The notes under the pieces are model-generated. The model ran no database searches. It saw only the letters and a program-made list of their open reading frames with translations, and had not been told where the DNA came from. Below are positions 18,901 to 26,645 of a stretch of 64,000 nucleotides of DNA, piece by piece (the stretch's first letter is position 1; each line of letters opens with the position of its first letter). The DNA lies in NCBI RefSeq assembly GCF_003952345.1, contig NZ_CP034433.1:3472001-3536000 (forward strand), given 5' to 3'. Position numbers and translations under genes: made by a program. The DNA comes from Iodobacter ciconiae (GTDB lineage: Bacteria > Pseudomonadota > Gammaproteobacteria > Burkholderiales > Chitinibacteraceae).

Positions 18901-19416
18901 ATGCTCGATCGTGATGGCTATCGGCCTAACGTCGGCATCATCATCATCAACCGGCAAAACCAGGTGTTCTGGGGCAAACGGGTGCGTGAGCACTCGTGGC
19001 AGTTTCCGCAAGGCGGCATTAAACAGGGTGAAACACCCGAACAGGCGATGTATCGCGAGCTGATGGAAGAAGTTGGATTAGGCCCTCAGCATGTTGAAAT
19101 CATTGGCCGCACAAGGGATTGGTTGAAGTACGATGTGCCGACAAACTGGGTTCGCCGCGAATGGCGCGGTACGTACCGGGGGCAGAAGCAAATTTGGTTT
19201 TTGCTTCGCCTGACGGGGCACGATTCTGATGTGTGCTTGCGCCGCACTATGCATCCTGAATTCGATGCATGGCGCTGGACTGAATATTGGTCACCGCTTG
19301 ATTCGGTGATTGAATTCAAGCGTACGGTGTATGAATCTGCTCTTTTTGAACTGACTCGTTTCTTTGAAGAAGCACCTGAGCGTGTGGTTCGTGTCATGCG
19401 TTTTTCAGGTCACTAG
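18901..19416 (+). CDS. rppH: RNA pyrophosphohydrolase
   Basis: Nudix hydrolase that removes pyrophosphate from the 5' end of mRNAs and so opens them to RNase E decay. The 171-residue product begins [17 protein letters not shown], the RppH hallmark. The Nudix box [20 protein letters not shown] is at about residues 38-57, followed by [10 protein letters not shown] and the [13 protein letters not shown] segment near 140. AAGGAT precedes the ATG. Length and motifs match betaproteobacterial RppH. It is separated by 99 nt from the preceding gene and by 219 nt from pilS. Confidence 0.97.
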   Translation: MLDRDGYRPNVGIIIINRQNQVFWGKRVREHSWQFPQGGIKQGETPEQAMYRELMEEVGLGPQHVEIIGRTRDWLKYDVPTNWVRREWRGTYRGQKQIWFLLRLTGHDSDVCLRRTMHPEFDAWRWTEYWSPLDSVIEFKRTVYESALFELTRFFEEAPERVVRVMRFSGH

Positions 19417-19591
19417 CCGCCTGTTGGATTTAGGATTGATCTACTGCAGAAAGAGCCGGATTTGGCTATATTTCACGCGTTTTTTCGTCAAATAGCCAGC
19501 TATTCGCCTCAACAACGCATGAAATCTGTCCCAAACTGGTCTTTTCCTCACTACAATCGCCTAAGTCCAATGGGCGGCTGGTGCAACTATT

Positions 19592-19621
19592 ACGCGGGCT
19601 GATGTTTTTCCTGGCCCGCGT
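19592..19621 (+). other. stem-loop just upstream of pilS
   Basis: ACGCGGGC and GCCCGCGT form a perfect 8-bp stem around a 14-nt loop that ends 14 nt before the pilS start codon. No T-run follows. The nucleotides between it and the ATG are pyrimidine-rich and contain no Shine-Dalgarno sequence. Confidence 0.55.
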
Positions 19622-19635
19622 CTCTCCCTCTTCCT

Positions 19636-21222
19636 ATGCCCAATATCTCCTCTGCTTTTCATACCGAGATTCATTGGCGCTCTTTAGCGCTGCTGAATGT
19701 TTTTCGGCTGCTTTCTAATATTGGTATTTTTTGCAGCGTGCTCTGGCTGGCTTATAAGCCGCTAAATGATATGAGTAGCTGGTATTCGTTTCTTGCTCTT
19801 GCCGGGGTGGATAGTTGTTTAGCTCTGTTGTTTGCCTTGGGAATTTGGCGCCGTTGGCCCGGTTTTGAAATACAGCTCAGCATCCAGGTGGCTACTGATG
19901 TGCTGTTTATTGTCGGGCTGATGCATTTATTTGGAGGTTTACACAGCGGTATCGGCACTTTATTACTGCCTTATCTGGCCGCAGCAGGATTGATTTCCCG
20001 CGGGAGGATGACTTTATTTCATGCGGCGATGGCAAGTATTGCCCTATTGAGTGAGCAAACCTGGCAGATCTGGCAGGATAATGCGAATGTCAGCGATTAC
20101 TTACCGCCAGCTTTGCTATGCGTGGCTTCTTTTGCCGTGGCCTGGCTGGCACATCGCCTGGCTCGCTTTGCTCAGGCCAGCGAGGCTTTAGCCGAGCAAC
20201 GTGGTGTTGATCTGGCTAATTTGGGGCAGCTTAATCAGCGTATTTTGCAAGATGTGTCTGATGGAGTGTTGGTAGTTGATGCTGATGGCATTGTCCGTCA
20301 ATGTAATGAGCAGGCGATTCGTTTAGCGGGAATGCGGCCCGAAGGCGTGCTATTGCATGCGATGCCTGTGATTGCTGTGGCGCTGGCCCGTTGGCGGGCA
20401 AATCCGTCTGACAACCCTAGTTTAATTACAACAGCTTTAACCCGAAAAACACTCAGGCCTCGTTTTATTTCACTCTCTCATGATTCACACGGCAATGTAC
20501 TGATTTATCTGGAAGATTTGGATAAATTGGGCCGGGAGGCGCAACAATTAAAGCTGGCGGCATTAGGGCGTTTAACCGCGAATCTGGCGCATGAAATCAG
20601 AAATCCACTGAGTGCGATTACACATGCCGCACAATTATTGGGGGAGGAAGCTGAAGATAATGCTTTGATGCAACGGCTAACCCGCATCATTGATGATAAT
20701 AGTCAGCGTCTGGAGCGTATGGTGAAAGACGTGCTGGAGCTTAATCGGCGTGATCGTGTGCAAATGACGCAGATTAAGCTGGCAGACTGGCTGGCCGTTT
20801 TTGTTGAGCAATTTAGCATGCAGGAGGAAATCCATGTAGAGCTGGCTCTGGAGTGTCCTTCCAATGCCGAGGCTCGTTTTGATCCGGGGCATCTGCATCA
20901 GGTGATGTGGAATTTATCCCGTAATGGCTGGCGTTATTGTCAAAAAAATGCGGGGAGCCTGAGTTTTAATGTGTGGCGTGAAAATGAGCACTGGGTTTTA
21001 GATGTACGTAATGATGGCCCGCCAGTGGCAGTTGATGCACAAACACAGTTGTTTGAGCCTTTTTTTACGACTGACACCAAGGGGACTGGTCTGGGGCTAT
21101 ACATAGCGCGTGAAATTTGCGCTGCAAATGGGGCTGTATTGGAATACGTCTCATCACCTGGCCCTGATCCGTGTTTTCGTATTGTGTTTGGGTATGCTTA
21201 CGGACAGAGGAGCGTAATTTGA
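19636..21222 (+). CDS. pilS: PilS-type sensor histidine kinase
   Basis: Membrane histidine kinase partner of PilR, controlling type IV pilus (pilin) transcription. The 528-residue product has about six N-terminal membrane segments (residues 15-180) ending in VAWLAHRLARF, a PAS domain (ILQDVSDGVLVVDADGIV near 200), a dimerisation/phospho-acceptor helix with LTANLAHEIRNPLSAITHAA (His near 320), and an ATPase domain with VMWNLSRNGWRY, DVRNDGPP and TDTKGTGLGLYIAREI (N, G1 and G2 boxes). The start has no clear ribosome-binding site. pilR follows after 102 nt. Confidence 0.94.
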   Translation: MPNISSAFHTEIHWRSLALLNVFRLLSNIGIFCSVLWLAYKPLNDMSSWYSFLALAGVDSCLALLFALGIWRRWPGFEIQLSIQVATDVLFIVGLMHLFGGLHSGIGTLLLPYLAAAGLISRGRMTLFHAAMASIALLSEQTWQIWQDNANVSDYLPPALLCVASFAVAWLAHRLARFAQASEALAEQRGVDLANLGQLNQRILQDVSDGVLVVDADGIVRQCNEQAIRLAGMRPEGVLLHAMPVIAVALARWRANPSDNPSLITTALTRKTLRPRFISLSHDSHGNVLIYLEDLDKLGREAQQLKLAALGRLTANLAHEIRNPLSAITHAAQLLGEEAEDNALMQRLTRIIDDNSQRLERMVKDVLELNRRDRVQMTQIKLADWLAVFVEQFSMQEEIHVELALECPSNAEARFDPGHLHQVMWNLSRNGWRYCQKNAGSLSFNVWRENEHWVLDVRNDGPPVAVDAQTQLFEPFFTTDTKGTGLGLYIAREICAANGAVLEYVSSPGPDPCFRIVFGYAYGQRSVI

Positions 21223-21324
21223 GTTTTGCTCCTATAAGAAATTTTGGGTGACTGGTAAAACGAAGTTCTGTTCTGGGCTGATTTAAAAAAACTTTAGTTT
21301 TGCGTCTGTGCGTCAGGAGTAGTA

Positions 21325-22674
21325 ATGGCTAAAAAAATCAATAAAAACAGTAAGCGTGTACTGGTGGTTGACGATGAGCATGATCTTGCTGAGCTGCTGG
21401 AACTTACGCTCATAAAAATGGGGCTGGATGTAGATTGTGCTTATGGAGTGCAAGATGCATGTGCAAGGCTAGATCGTGCGGCGTATGACCTGTGCCTTAC
21501 CGATATGCGGATGCCCGATGGTGAGGGGCTGGAAATCATCCGGCATATTCAAGCAAAAGGAATGGATGTGCCGGTGGCAGTGATTACTGCCTATGGCAGT
21601 ACTGACAATGCGGTGGCGGCGCTAAAAGCAGGCGCATTTGATTACCTGGCTAAACCGGTGGCTTTGGATCAGCTGCGTTTATTGGTTAAATCGGCTTTAG
21701 CCCTTGATGATATGCTGGTGTTGGATGTGAGCGATCGCCCTTTATTGGGTGAATCTGCCGCCATGCAGCACACATTGGAGCTGATTTCCAAATTGGCTAA
21801 AAGTCAGGCTCCTGTTTATGTAACGGGAGAATCCGGCTCTGGCAAAGAGCGGGCTGCGCGTTTGATCCACGGCAGCTCCAGCCGTGCCAAGCAGCCTTTT
21901 GTGGCAGTAAATTGTGGGGCTATTCCTGAAAATTTAATGGAAAGTGAATTTTTCGGACATAAAAAAGGTGCTTTTACTGGCGCAAATGAAGACAGAGATG
22001 GTTTTTTTCATGCCGCAAATGGCGGTACCTTGTTTTTAGATGAGGTGGCTGATCTTCCGCTTGCCATGCAGGTCAAACTATTACGGGTGATTCAGGAACG
22101 TAAAGTGCGCAAACTGGGGGCGACGGCCGAGGATGCGCTGGATGTGCGGATTATCTCTGCCACGCACCAAAGTCTGAGCCAGTGTGTGGAAGCAGGGCGG
22201 TTCAGGCAGGATTTATATTATCGCCTGAATGTGATTGAGCTGCGTATGCCGGCTTTAAGGGAAATGGGCAGTGATGTCTTGGTGATTGCCCGGCATGTGC
22301 TGGCGAGAGTGGCTAAGTTAAATGGCCAGAAGTTACCTGACTTTGCTGCAGATGCACTCACTGCACTTCAGCGCTACGATTTTCCTGGCAATGTGCGCGA
22401 GCTGGAAAACGTACTGGAGCGTGCTCTGGCTCTGGCTGATGGATGCGCTATTACGGCGGCGGATTTGCAACTTAGCCTTAGCGATCATGAGGATGAAGAA
22501 GGGCTGGATCTGGGGGAAAAATTCCCTTTGCAGGATTATTTGGATCGGGTTGAGAAGCAGGCCATTCTAGAGGCTCTGGAAAAAACACGGTTTAACCGTA
22601 CTCAGGCCGCTAAAATACTCGGCCTCACTTTCCGAAGCCTGCGTTATCGCCTAGACCGGTTGGGAATTCAGTAA
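21325..22674 (+). CDS. pilR: PilR-type sigma-54-dependent response regulator
   Basis: NtrC-family activator that, once phosphorylated by PilS, turns on sigma-54 promoters such as that of pilin. The 449-residue product has a receiver domain (VLVVDDEHD, phospho-acceptor Asp in LCLTDMRMPDG near residue 58, Lys in YLAKPVAL). The AAA+ domain carries Walker A GESGSGKE, the sigma-54 contact loop GAFTGA (ESEFFGHKKGAFTGANED) and GGTLFLDEVADL. A Fis-type helix-turn-helix (RTQAAKILGLTFRSLRYRL preceded by N) closes the protein. The start follows CAGGAG by 5 nt. No pilin gene lies in the window. Confidence 0.95.
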   Translation: MAKKINKNSKRVLVVDDEHDLAELLELTLIKMGLDVDCAYGVQDACARLDRAAYDLCLTDMRMPDGEGLEIIRHIQAKGMDVPVAVITAYGSTDNAVAALKAGAFDYLAKPVALDQLRLLVKSALALDDMLVLDVSDRPLLGESAAMQHTLELISKLAKSQAPVYVTGESGSGKERAARLIHGSSSRAKQPFVAVNCGAIPENLMESEFFGHKKGAFTGANEDRDGFFHAANGGTLFLDEVADLPLAMQVKLLRVIQERKVRKLGATAEDALDVRIISATHQSLSQCVEAGRFRQDLYYRLNVIELRMPALREMGSDVLVIARHVLARVAKLNGQKLPDFAADALTALQRYDFPGNVRELENVLERALALADGCAITAADLQLSLSDHEDEEGLDLGEKFPLQDYLDRVEKQAILEALEKTRFNRTQAAKILGLTFRSLRYRLDRLGIQ

Positions 22675-22689
22675 TACAGGAAGTGAATC

Positions 22690-23268
22690 ATGCAATTTGA
22701 TGAGCAGGGCTGGTTAGATCAGGCGCGGATTATACCTAGTCCCAATTGCGATGCTCGTGCGCCGAATACGGTTGTGGATATGGTGGTGATTCATAATATT
22801 CATTTGCCGCCGGGGCAGCCTTTTGGCGGGGATGATATCGAATGCCTATTTACTAACACCTTAAATACGGCTAAGCATCCGGCATACGCTGAATTATCCA
22901 GATTACGGGTATCTGCGCATTTTTTGATTCGCCGCAGTGGGGAGTTGTTGCAATTTGTCCCTTGTATGCAGAGGGCCTGGCATGCCGGGGTGTCCAGCTG
23001 GCAGGGCAGGGAGCGTTGTAATGATTTTTCGATAGGAATCGAGCTTGAGGGCTCTGATTTTGTGCCGTTTGAAGCCGCTCAGTATCAGATACTAAACAAG
23101 CTGCTGAAGGCTTTAGCTATTCAATATCCATTGAAGTACCTGCTGGGTCACAGCCAGATTGCGCCGGGTAGGAAAACCGATCCGGGGCCTTTTTTTGACT
23201 GGGGTCATATTGCACTGCCGCAAGATTTGTCCAAAAAGTCAGTTTTTTTACAAAGGCCAGCGTTATAA
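22690..23268 (+). CDS. ampD: 1,6-anhydro-N-acetylmuramyl-L-alanine amidase AmpD
   Basis: Cytoplasmic zinc amidase of peptidoglycan recycling; loss of it raises anhydromuropeptides and can induce AmpC beta-lactamase in bacteria that carry AmpR. The 192-residue product shows the amidase_2 zinc ligands: His in VVIHNIHLPPG near residue 35, His in RAWHAGVSSWQGR near 98, and Asp in APGRKTDPGP near 160 with HSQI. CAGGAAG precedes the ATG. It lies 15 nt after pilR and 31 nt before kup, so these could share a transcript although they are unrelated in function. Confidence 0.95.
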   Translation: MQFDEQGWLDQARIIPSPNCDARAPNTVVDMVVIHNIHLPPGQPFGGDDIECLFTNTLNTAKHPAYAELSRLRVSAHFLIRRSGELLQFVPCMQRAWHAGVSSWQGRERCNDFSIGIELEGSDFVPFEAAQYQILNKLLKALAIQYPLKYLLGHSQIAPGRKTDPGPFFDWGHIALPQDLSKKSVFLQRPAL

Positions 23269-23299
23269 TCCGCCGACCCTCAGTTAGGCACCATAAAAT

Positions 23300-25195
23300 A
23301 TGACTTCAGCATCAAGCTTGGATCGTGACCCAAAAAAAATAGCCGGTTTGGCAGTCGGAGCGATCGGCGTCGTTTATGGCGATATTGGCACCAGCCCGCT
23401 CTATACACTTAAAGAGTGCTTTAACCACGCAGAGCTGACTTTATCTGCTTTTAATGTGCTGGGCATTCTATCCCTGATTTTTTGGGGGTTGATGTTGGTT
23501 GTATCTTTGAAATACGTTGTATTCATTTTGCGAGCGGATAACCGTGGTGAAGGCGGCGTGTTGTCCCTTATGGCTTTAGCGCTGCGCTCTGCGGCCCCCG
23601 GCTCGCGAAAATATGCGGTGATTGTTGGCCTGGGCCTATTTGGTGCGGCTTTATTTTACGGTGATAGCATGATTACCCCTGCGGTATCCGTGCTCTCTGC
23701 CTTAGAAGGGATTGGGGTGATTTCGCATCAGCTTGATGCTTATATTATCCCTGTCACCATTATTGTTCTGATTGGCCTGTTTATGATGCAGGCACGAGGT
23801 ACGGCCAGTATTGGCAAGCTGTTTGGCCCTGTCATGTTGATCTGGTTTGCTATTCTTGCAGCGCTTGGTGTCTGGAATATCATTAAATCCCCAGATGTGC
23901 TGGCTGCAATGAACCCTATCCATGCGGTGCATTTCTTTGCTGCAGAGCCGGGTCTGGCCTTTATATTATTGGGCGCGGTGGTGCTGTCTCTGACTGGGGC
24001 TGAGGCGCTGTATGCAGATATGGGCCACTTTGGCCGGCCTGCTATCCGTTATGCATGGTTTTTACTGGTGCTGCCTGCTCTGGTTTTAAATTACTTTGGT
24101 CAGGGTGCTTTGCTTTTACATACCCCCGAGGCGATTAAAAACCCTTTCTTTTTGATGGCTCCGGCCTGGGCTCTTGCGCCGCTGGTAGTGCTGGCAACGT
24201 GCGCCACCGTCATTGCATCACAAGCGGTGATATCAGGTGCATACTCGATGACCAGCCAGGCCGTACAGCTTGGTTTTTGTCCACGTATGGATATCCAACA
24301 TACTTCTGAGAATGAGATCGGCCAGATTTACATCCCGCAAATTAACTGGTTCCTGCTGGTTTCAGTGATTCTCTTGGTGCTGGCTTTCCGCACTTCTAGT
24401 AATCTGGCTGCGGCTTATGGCTTTGCTGTAACGTGTACGATGGTGATTACTACCCTGCTGGCGTTTATTGTGCTGGGGCGTGATGCTTCCCGTGTGAATC
24501 GCCTGCTGATCTGGTTTGTTTTGTCGTTCTTACTAGTGATCGATTTAGCATTTTTCTCTGCCAATTTGCTCAAGTTACACGAAGGTGGCTGGTTCCCTCT
24601 TATGATTGGCCTTATGGTGTTTGCTTTGCTGACAACATGGAAATATGGCCGCAAGCTGCTGAGTGAGCGCATGCACGACGGTGAGCTCCCTCTGGCCGGT
24701 TTTGTTGAAGCTTTGGAAGCAAGCCCGCCACAACGCGTTGAAGGAACCGCTATTTTTATGACTGCGAGCACGGATTCGGTGCCCCACGCCCTGCTACATA
24801 ATTTAAAACATAATAAAGTGTTGCACGAGCACGTGGTATTTATGACTGTGTTAACGATGGATATTCCCTATGTGGCCGCGCGTGAGCGGGTAGTGGTGCG
24901 TAAATTAGGTGAGAGTTTCTGTCAGATCATTGCCACTTACGGTTTTAAAGAAGAGCCGAGTGTGCCCGCTATTCTGGCTCAGGTAGAGCTATTACAACCC
25001 GAGCTTGAGTTTGATAGCATGCTGACATCCTATTTCCTTTCACGGGAAACAATTGTCGAAGCCAAATATCCGGCTATGAGCTGGTGGCGCAGGAATCTCT
25101 TTAGCATCATGAGTCGTAATGCAACGCGTGCAACTAACTTTTTTAAGATCCCCCCAAATCGTGTGGTCGAGATGGGGATGCAGGTAGAGATGTAG
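23300..25195 (+). CDS. kup: Kup-type potassium uptake protein
   Basis: Low-affinity potassium-proton symporter of the KUP/HAK/KT family in the inner membrane. The 631-residue product opens the membrane domain with VGAIGVVYGDIGTSPLYTLK near residue 16, then about twelve membrane helices (FYGDSMITPAVSVLSALEG near 115, LTGAEALYADMGHFG near 232), and ends with a cytoplasmic C-terminal domain (from about 455) typical of the family. Length matches bacterial Kup (620-630). It is followed by a strong terminator at 25241-25270. Confidence 0.97.
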   Translation: MTSASSLDRDPKKIAGLAVGAIGVVYGDIGTSPLYTLKECFNHAELTLSAFNVLGILSLIFWGLMLVVSLKYVVFILRADNRGEGGVLSLMALALRSAAPGSRKYAVIVGLGLFGAALFYGDSMITPAVSVLSALEGIGVISHQLDAYIIPVTIIVLIGLFMMQARGTASIGKLFGPVMLIWFAILAALGVWNIIKSPDVLAAMNPIHAVHFFAAEPGLAFILLGAVVLSLTGAEALYADMGHFGRPAIRYAWFLLVLPALVLNYFGQGALLLHTPEAIKNPFFLMAPAWALAPLVVLATCATVIASQAVISGAYSMTSQAVQLGFCPRMDIQHTSENEIGQIYIPQINWFLLVSVILLVLAFRTSSNLAAAYGFAVTCTMVITTLLAFIVLGRDASRVNRLLIWFVLSFLLVIDLAFFSANLLKLHEGGWFPLMIGLMVFALLTTWKYGRKLLSERMHDGELPLAGFVEALEASPPQRVEGTAIFMTASTDSVPHALLHNLKHNKVLHEHVVFMTVLTMDIPYVAARERVVVRKLGESFCQIIATYGFKEEPSVPAILAQVELLQPELEFDSMLTSYFLSRETIVEAKYPAMSWWRRNLFSIMSRNATRATNFFKIPPNRVVEMGMQVEM

Positions 25196-25240
25196 GCTCC
25201 GGTTTGTATATGGGACCTGGTATTTGAATGGACTAAACAT

Positions 25241-25270
25241 AAAAAGCGCGGCCTAAGGGCTGCGCTTTTT
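25241..25270 (+). terminator. rho-independent terminator of kup
   Basis: AAAAAGCGC and GCGCTTTTT are perfectly complementary, with an inner GGCC/GGCT extension and a 4-nt loop. The T-run and symmetry also allow it to end transcripts arriving from the other strand, although the QueD-like gene on that strand starts farther right and ends at 25387. Confidence 0.9.
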
Positions 25271-25386
25271 ATTTGTTTGAGTAAGCTCTGATTAAATCCG
25301 TATTGTTCATGGTTTGACAAACTTGCCATGAATGAGGGCAAGGACTCAGTTTTGGGTGAGTGATGCCCTTTTTAGTTGTGTGTTGT

Positions 25387-25983
25387 TTAGACTTCAATCT
25401 GCCTTGGTGCTGGCGGGTTGCTAAAGTGCTTACCAGATAAGAGTTTTTTATACATATCAGGGTCTTTCCATTCAGCCTGGCATTGTTCAGAAAAGATAAT
25501 ATCTTCCAGGCGAATGATCCCCATACGCTCATTTATCGCATCTGCCCGGAAAGCCTGTGCGTAGCCGGTATCTGTCTCGTGGGCAATTACAGAATGGAGG
25601 GTGACATCTGCTTCTCCGTTAGCCATGATCGTTTGCTGAAGCAATGCATCGATAATGACAAAAAATATACGGGAAAATTGTTCGGCAGAAGGTGACACCG
25701 GCATGGCGATCCAGCGTGTAGAGAACTGCTTGCACAGGCGGATGTATTCCGTGTCATCTCTGTCCCAGAAACAGATTGCGTGATCAAAAGCATCAATTAC
25801 ATCACGGATCGTACCTTTCATTAAACCAAAGTCATAAACCATCTGGCCGTGATCAAGTGCGTTTGCTTCCAGTAGTATTTCAACCCGATAGCTATGTCCA
25901 TGAATTGAGCTGCGGCAGCGCTCACTTGAGCAGTTACGCACGATGTGTGCATTTTCAAATTTAAACAGTTTACGAATTAGCAT
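25387..25983 (-). CDS. 6-carboxytetrahydropterin synthase-like (QueD/PTPS family)
   Basis: Member of the 6-pyruvoyltetrahydropterin synthase fold family; QueD acts in queuosine/7-deazaguanine synthesis. Zinc ligands are visible as His13 (FENAHIVRN) and the His28-Gly-His30 pair (IHGHSY), with catalytic Cys23 just before (ERCRSS). A DAFDHA segment near residue 65 and HETDTGYA near 150 match the catalytic Asp-His pair and the C-terminal Glu. At 198 residues it is much longer than E. coli QueD (121), the extra being an insertion in the middle and a C-terminal tail ending KDPDMYKKLLSGKHF. No other queuosine genes are near, so the reaction is uncertain. Confidence 0.85.
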   Translation of the reverse strand: MLIRKLFKFENAHIVRNCSSERCRSSIHGHSYRVEILLEANALDHGQMVYDFGLMKGTIRDVIDAFDHAICFWDRDDTEYIRLCKQFSTRWIAMPVSPSAEQFSRIFFVIIDALLQQTIMANGEADVTLHSVIAHETDTGYAQAFRADAINERMGIIRLEDIIFSEQCQAEWKDPDMYKKLLSGKHFSNPPAPRQIEV

Positions 25984-26417
25984 AATGAATAGCAGGTCAA
26001 AGAGTTAGTTCGGTTTCTATCAGATGCAGCGCAGATCGGCAAGGTATTGATTAAAATAGCCTTTTAAATAGATCCACTTGTTAATTTTTTTTAATTCCAT
26101 TTATTGAGAATGGCTAATTTTTTGTAAGAAATTTTTTGTATGATGCCATTTGTGTTTATTAACATGTTTAGAAAGAATTAAGAAAGATATTTTTTATATT
26201 TACTGATGTAATAATTTCTCTTCTTTCTGGTTTTGTATCAAAAATTATTCTTTTTTTCTGATCTGAACTACATTTTCATTTGTTTTTTGACTACATATTT
26301 TGTAGGTTTATGTGTTTGTTTGTTAATATTTTATTTTTTTAATCAAGTACTTATATTTTTTGCTGTGATGTTTCCATGAGAAAATTATTGGGTTTTTGTA
26401 ACTATCATGACAGAGAA

Positions 26418-26427
26418 GGGGGGGGGG
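26418..26427 (+). repeat. homopolymeric G10 tract upstream of the chitinase gene
   Basis: Ten consecutive G in an otherwise AT-rich region, 218 bp before the chitinase start codon and about 35 bp upstream of the possible -35 box. Runs of this length are prone to slipped-strand length change. Confidence 0.8.
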
Positions 26428-26461
26428 TCGATTTTTTTGTTGGTAAGCGATACAGAGCTTG

Positions 26462-26490
26462 TTGACATAGTAAATGCGTTAGTGACTAAT
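26462..26490 (+). promoter_or_regulatory. possible sigma-70 promoter of the chitinase gene
   Basis: TTGACA at 26462-26467 and ACTAAT at 26485-26490 are separated by 17 nt. The -35 box is perfect and the -10 box matches at four of six positions. It would give a leader of roughly 150 nt containing the palindrome at 26540. Confidence 0.4.
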
Positions 26491-26539
26491 CTTAATTACT
26501 TATCTTTAAGTTAGTTCCAGAAGCATTCTGTAAATGACT

Positions 26540-26553
26540 TTATTACGTAATAA
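26540..26553. promoter_or_regulatory. 14-bp perfect palindrome upstream of the chitinase gene
   Basis: TTATTACGTAATAA is perfectly self-complementary and lies 93 nt before the chitinase start codon, downstream of the possible promoter. It is a candidate operator; no regulator gene is adjacent. Confidence 0.45.
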
Positions 26554-26645
26554 TTACAAAAAAGAATAGACACGTGTTTGTAACATCAATACCACTTGGT
26601 GCTTGCAGATAACGCCAATTCATAAGATGGATGGAGAATTAAACT

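Larger units (their letters stand above)
25984..26645. other. AT-rich control region upstream of the chitinase gene
   Basis: 662 bp without a gene. It is strongly AT-rich and holds a run of ten G at 26418-26427, a possible sigma-70 promoter near 26462, and a 14-bp palindrome at 26540-26553. The length and structure suggest regulated transcription of the chitinase gene. Confidence 0.6.
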
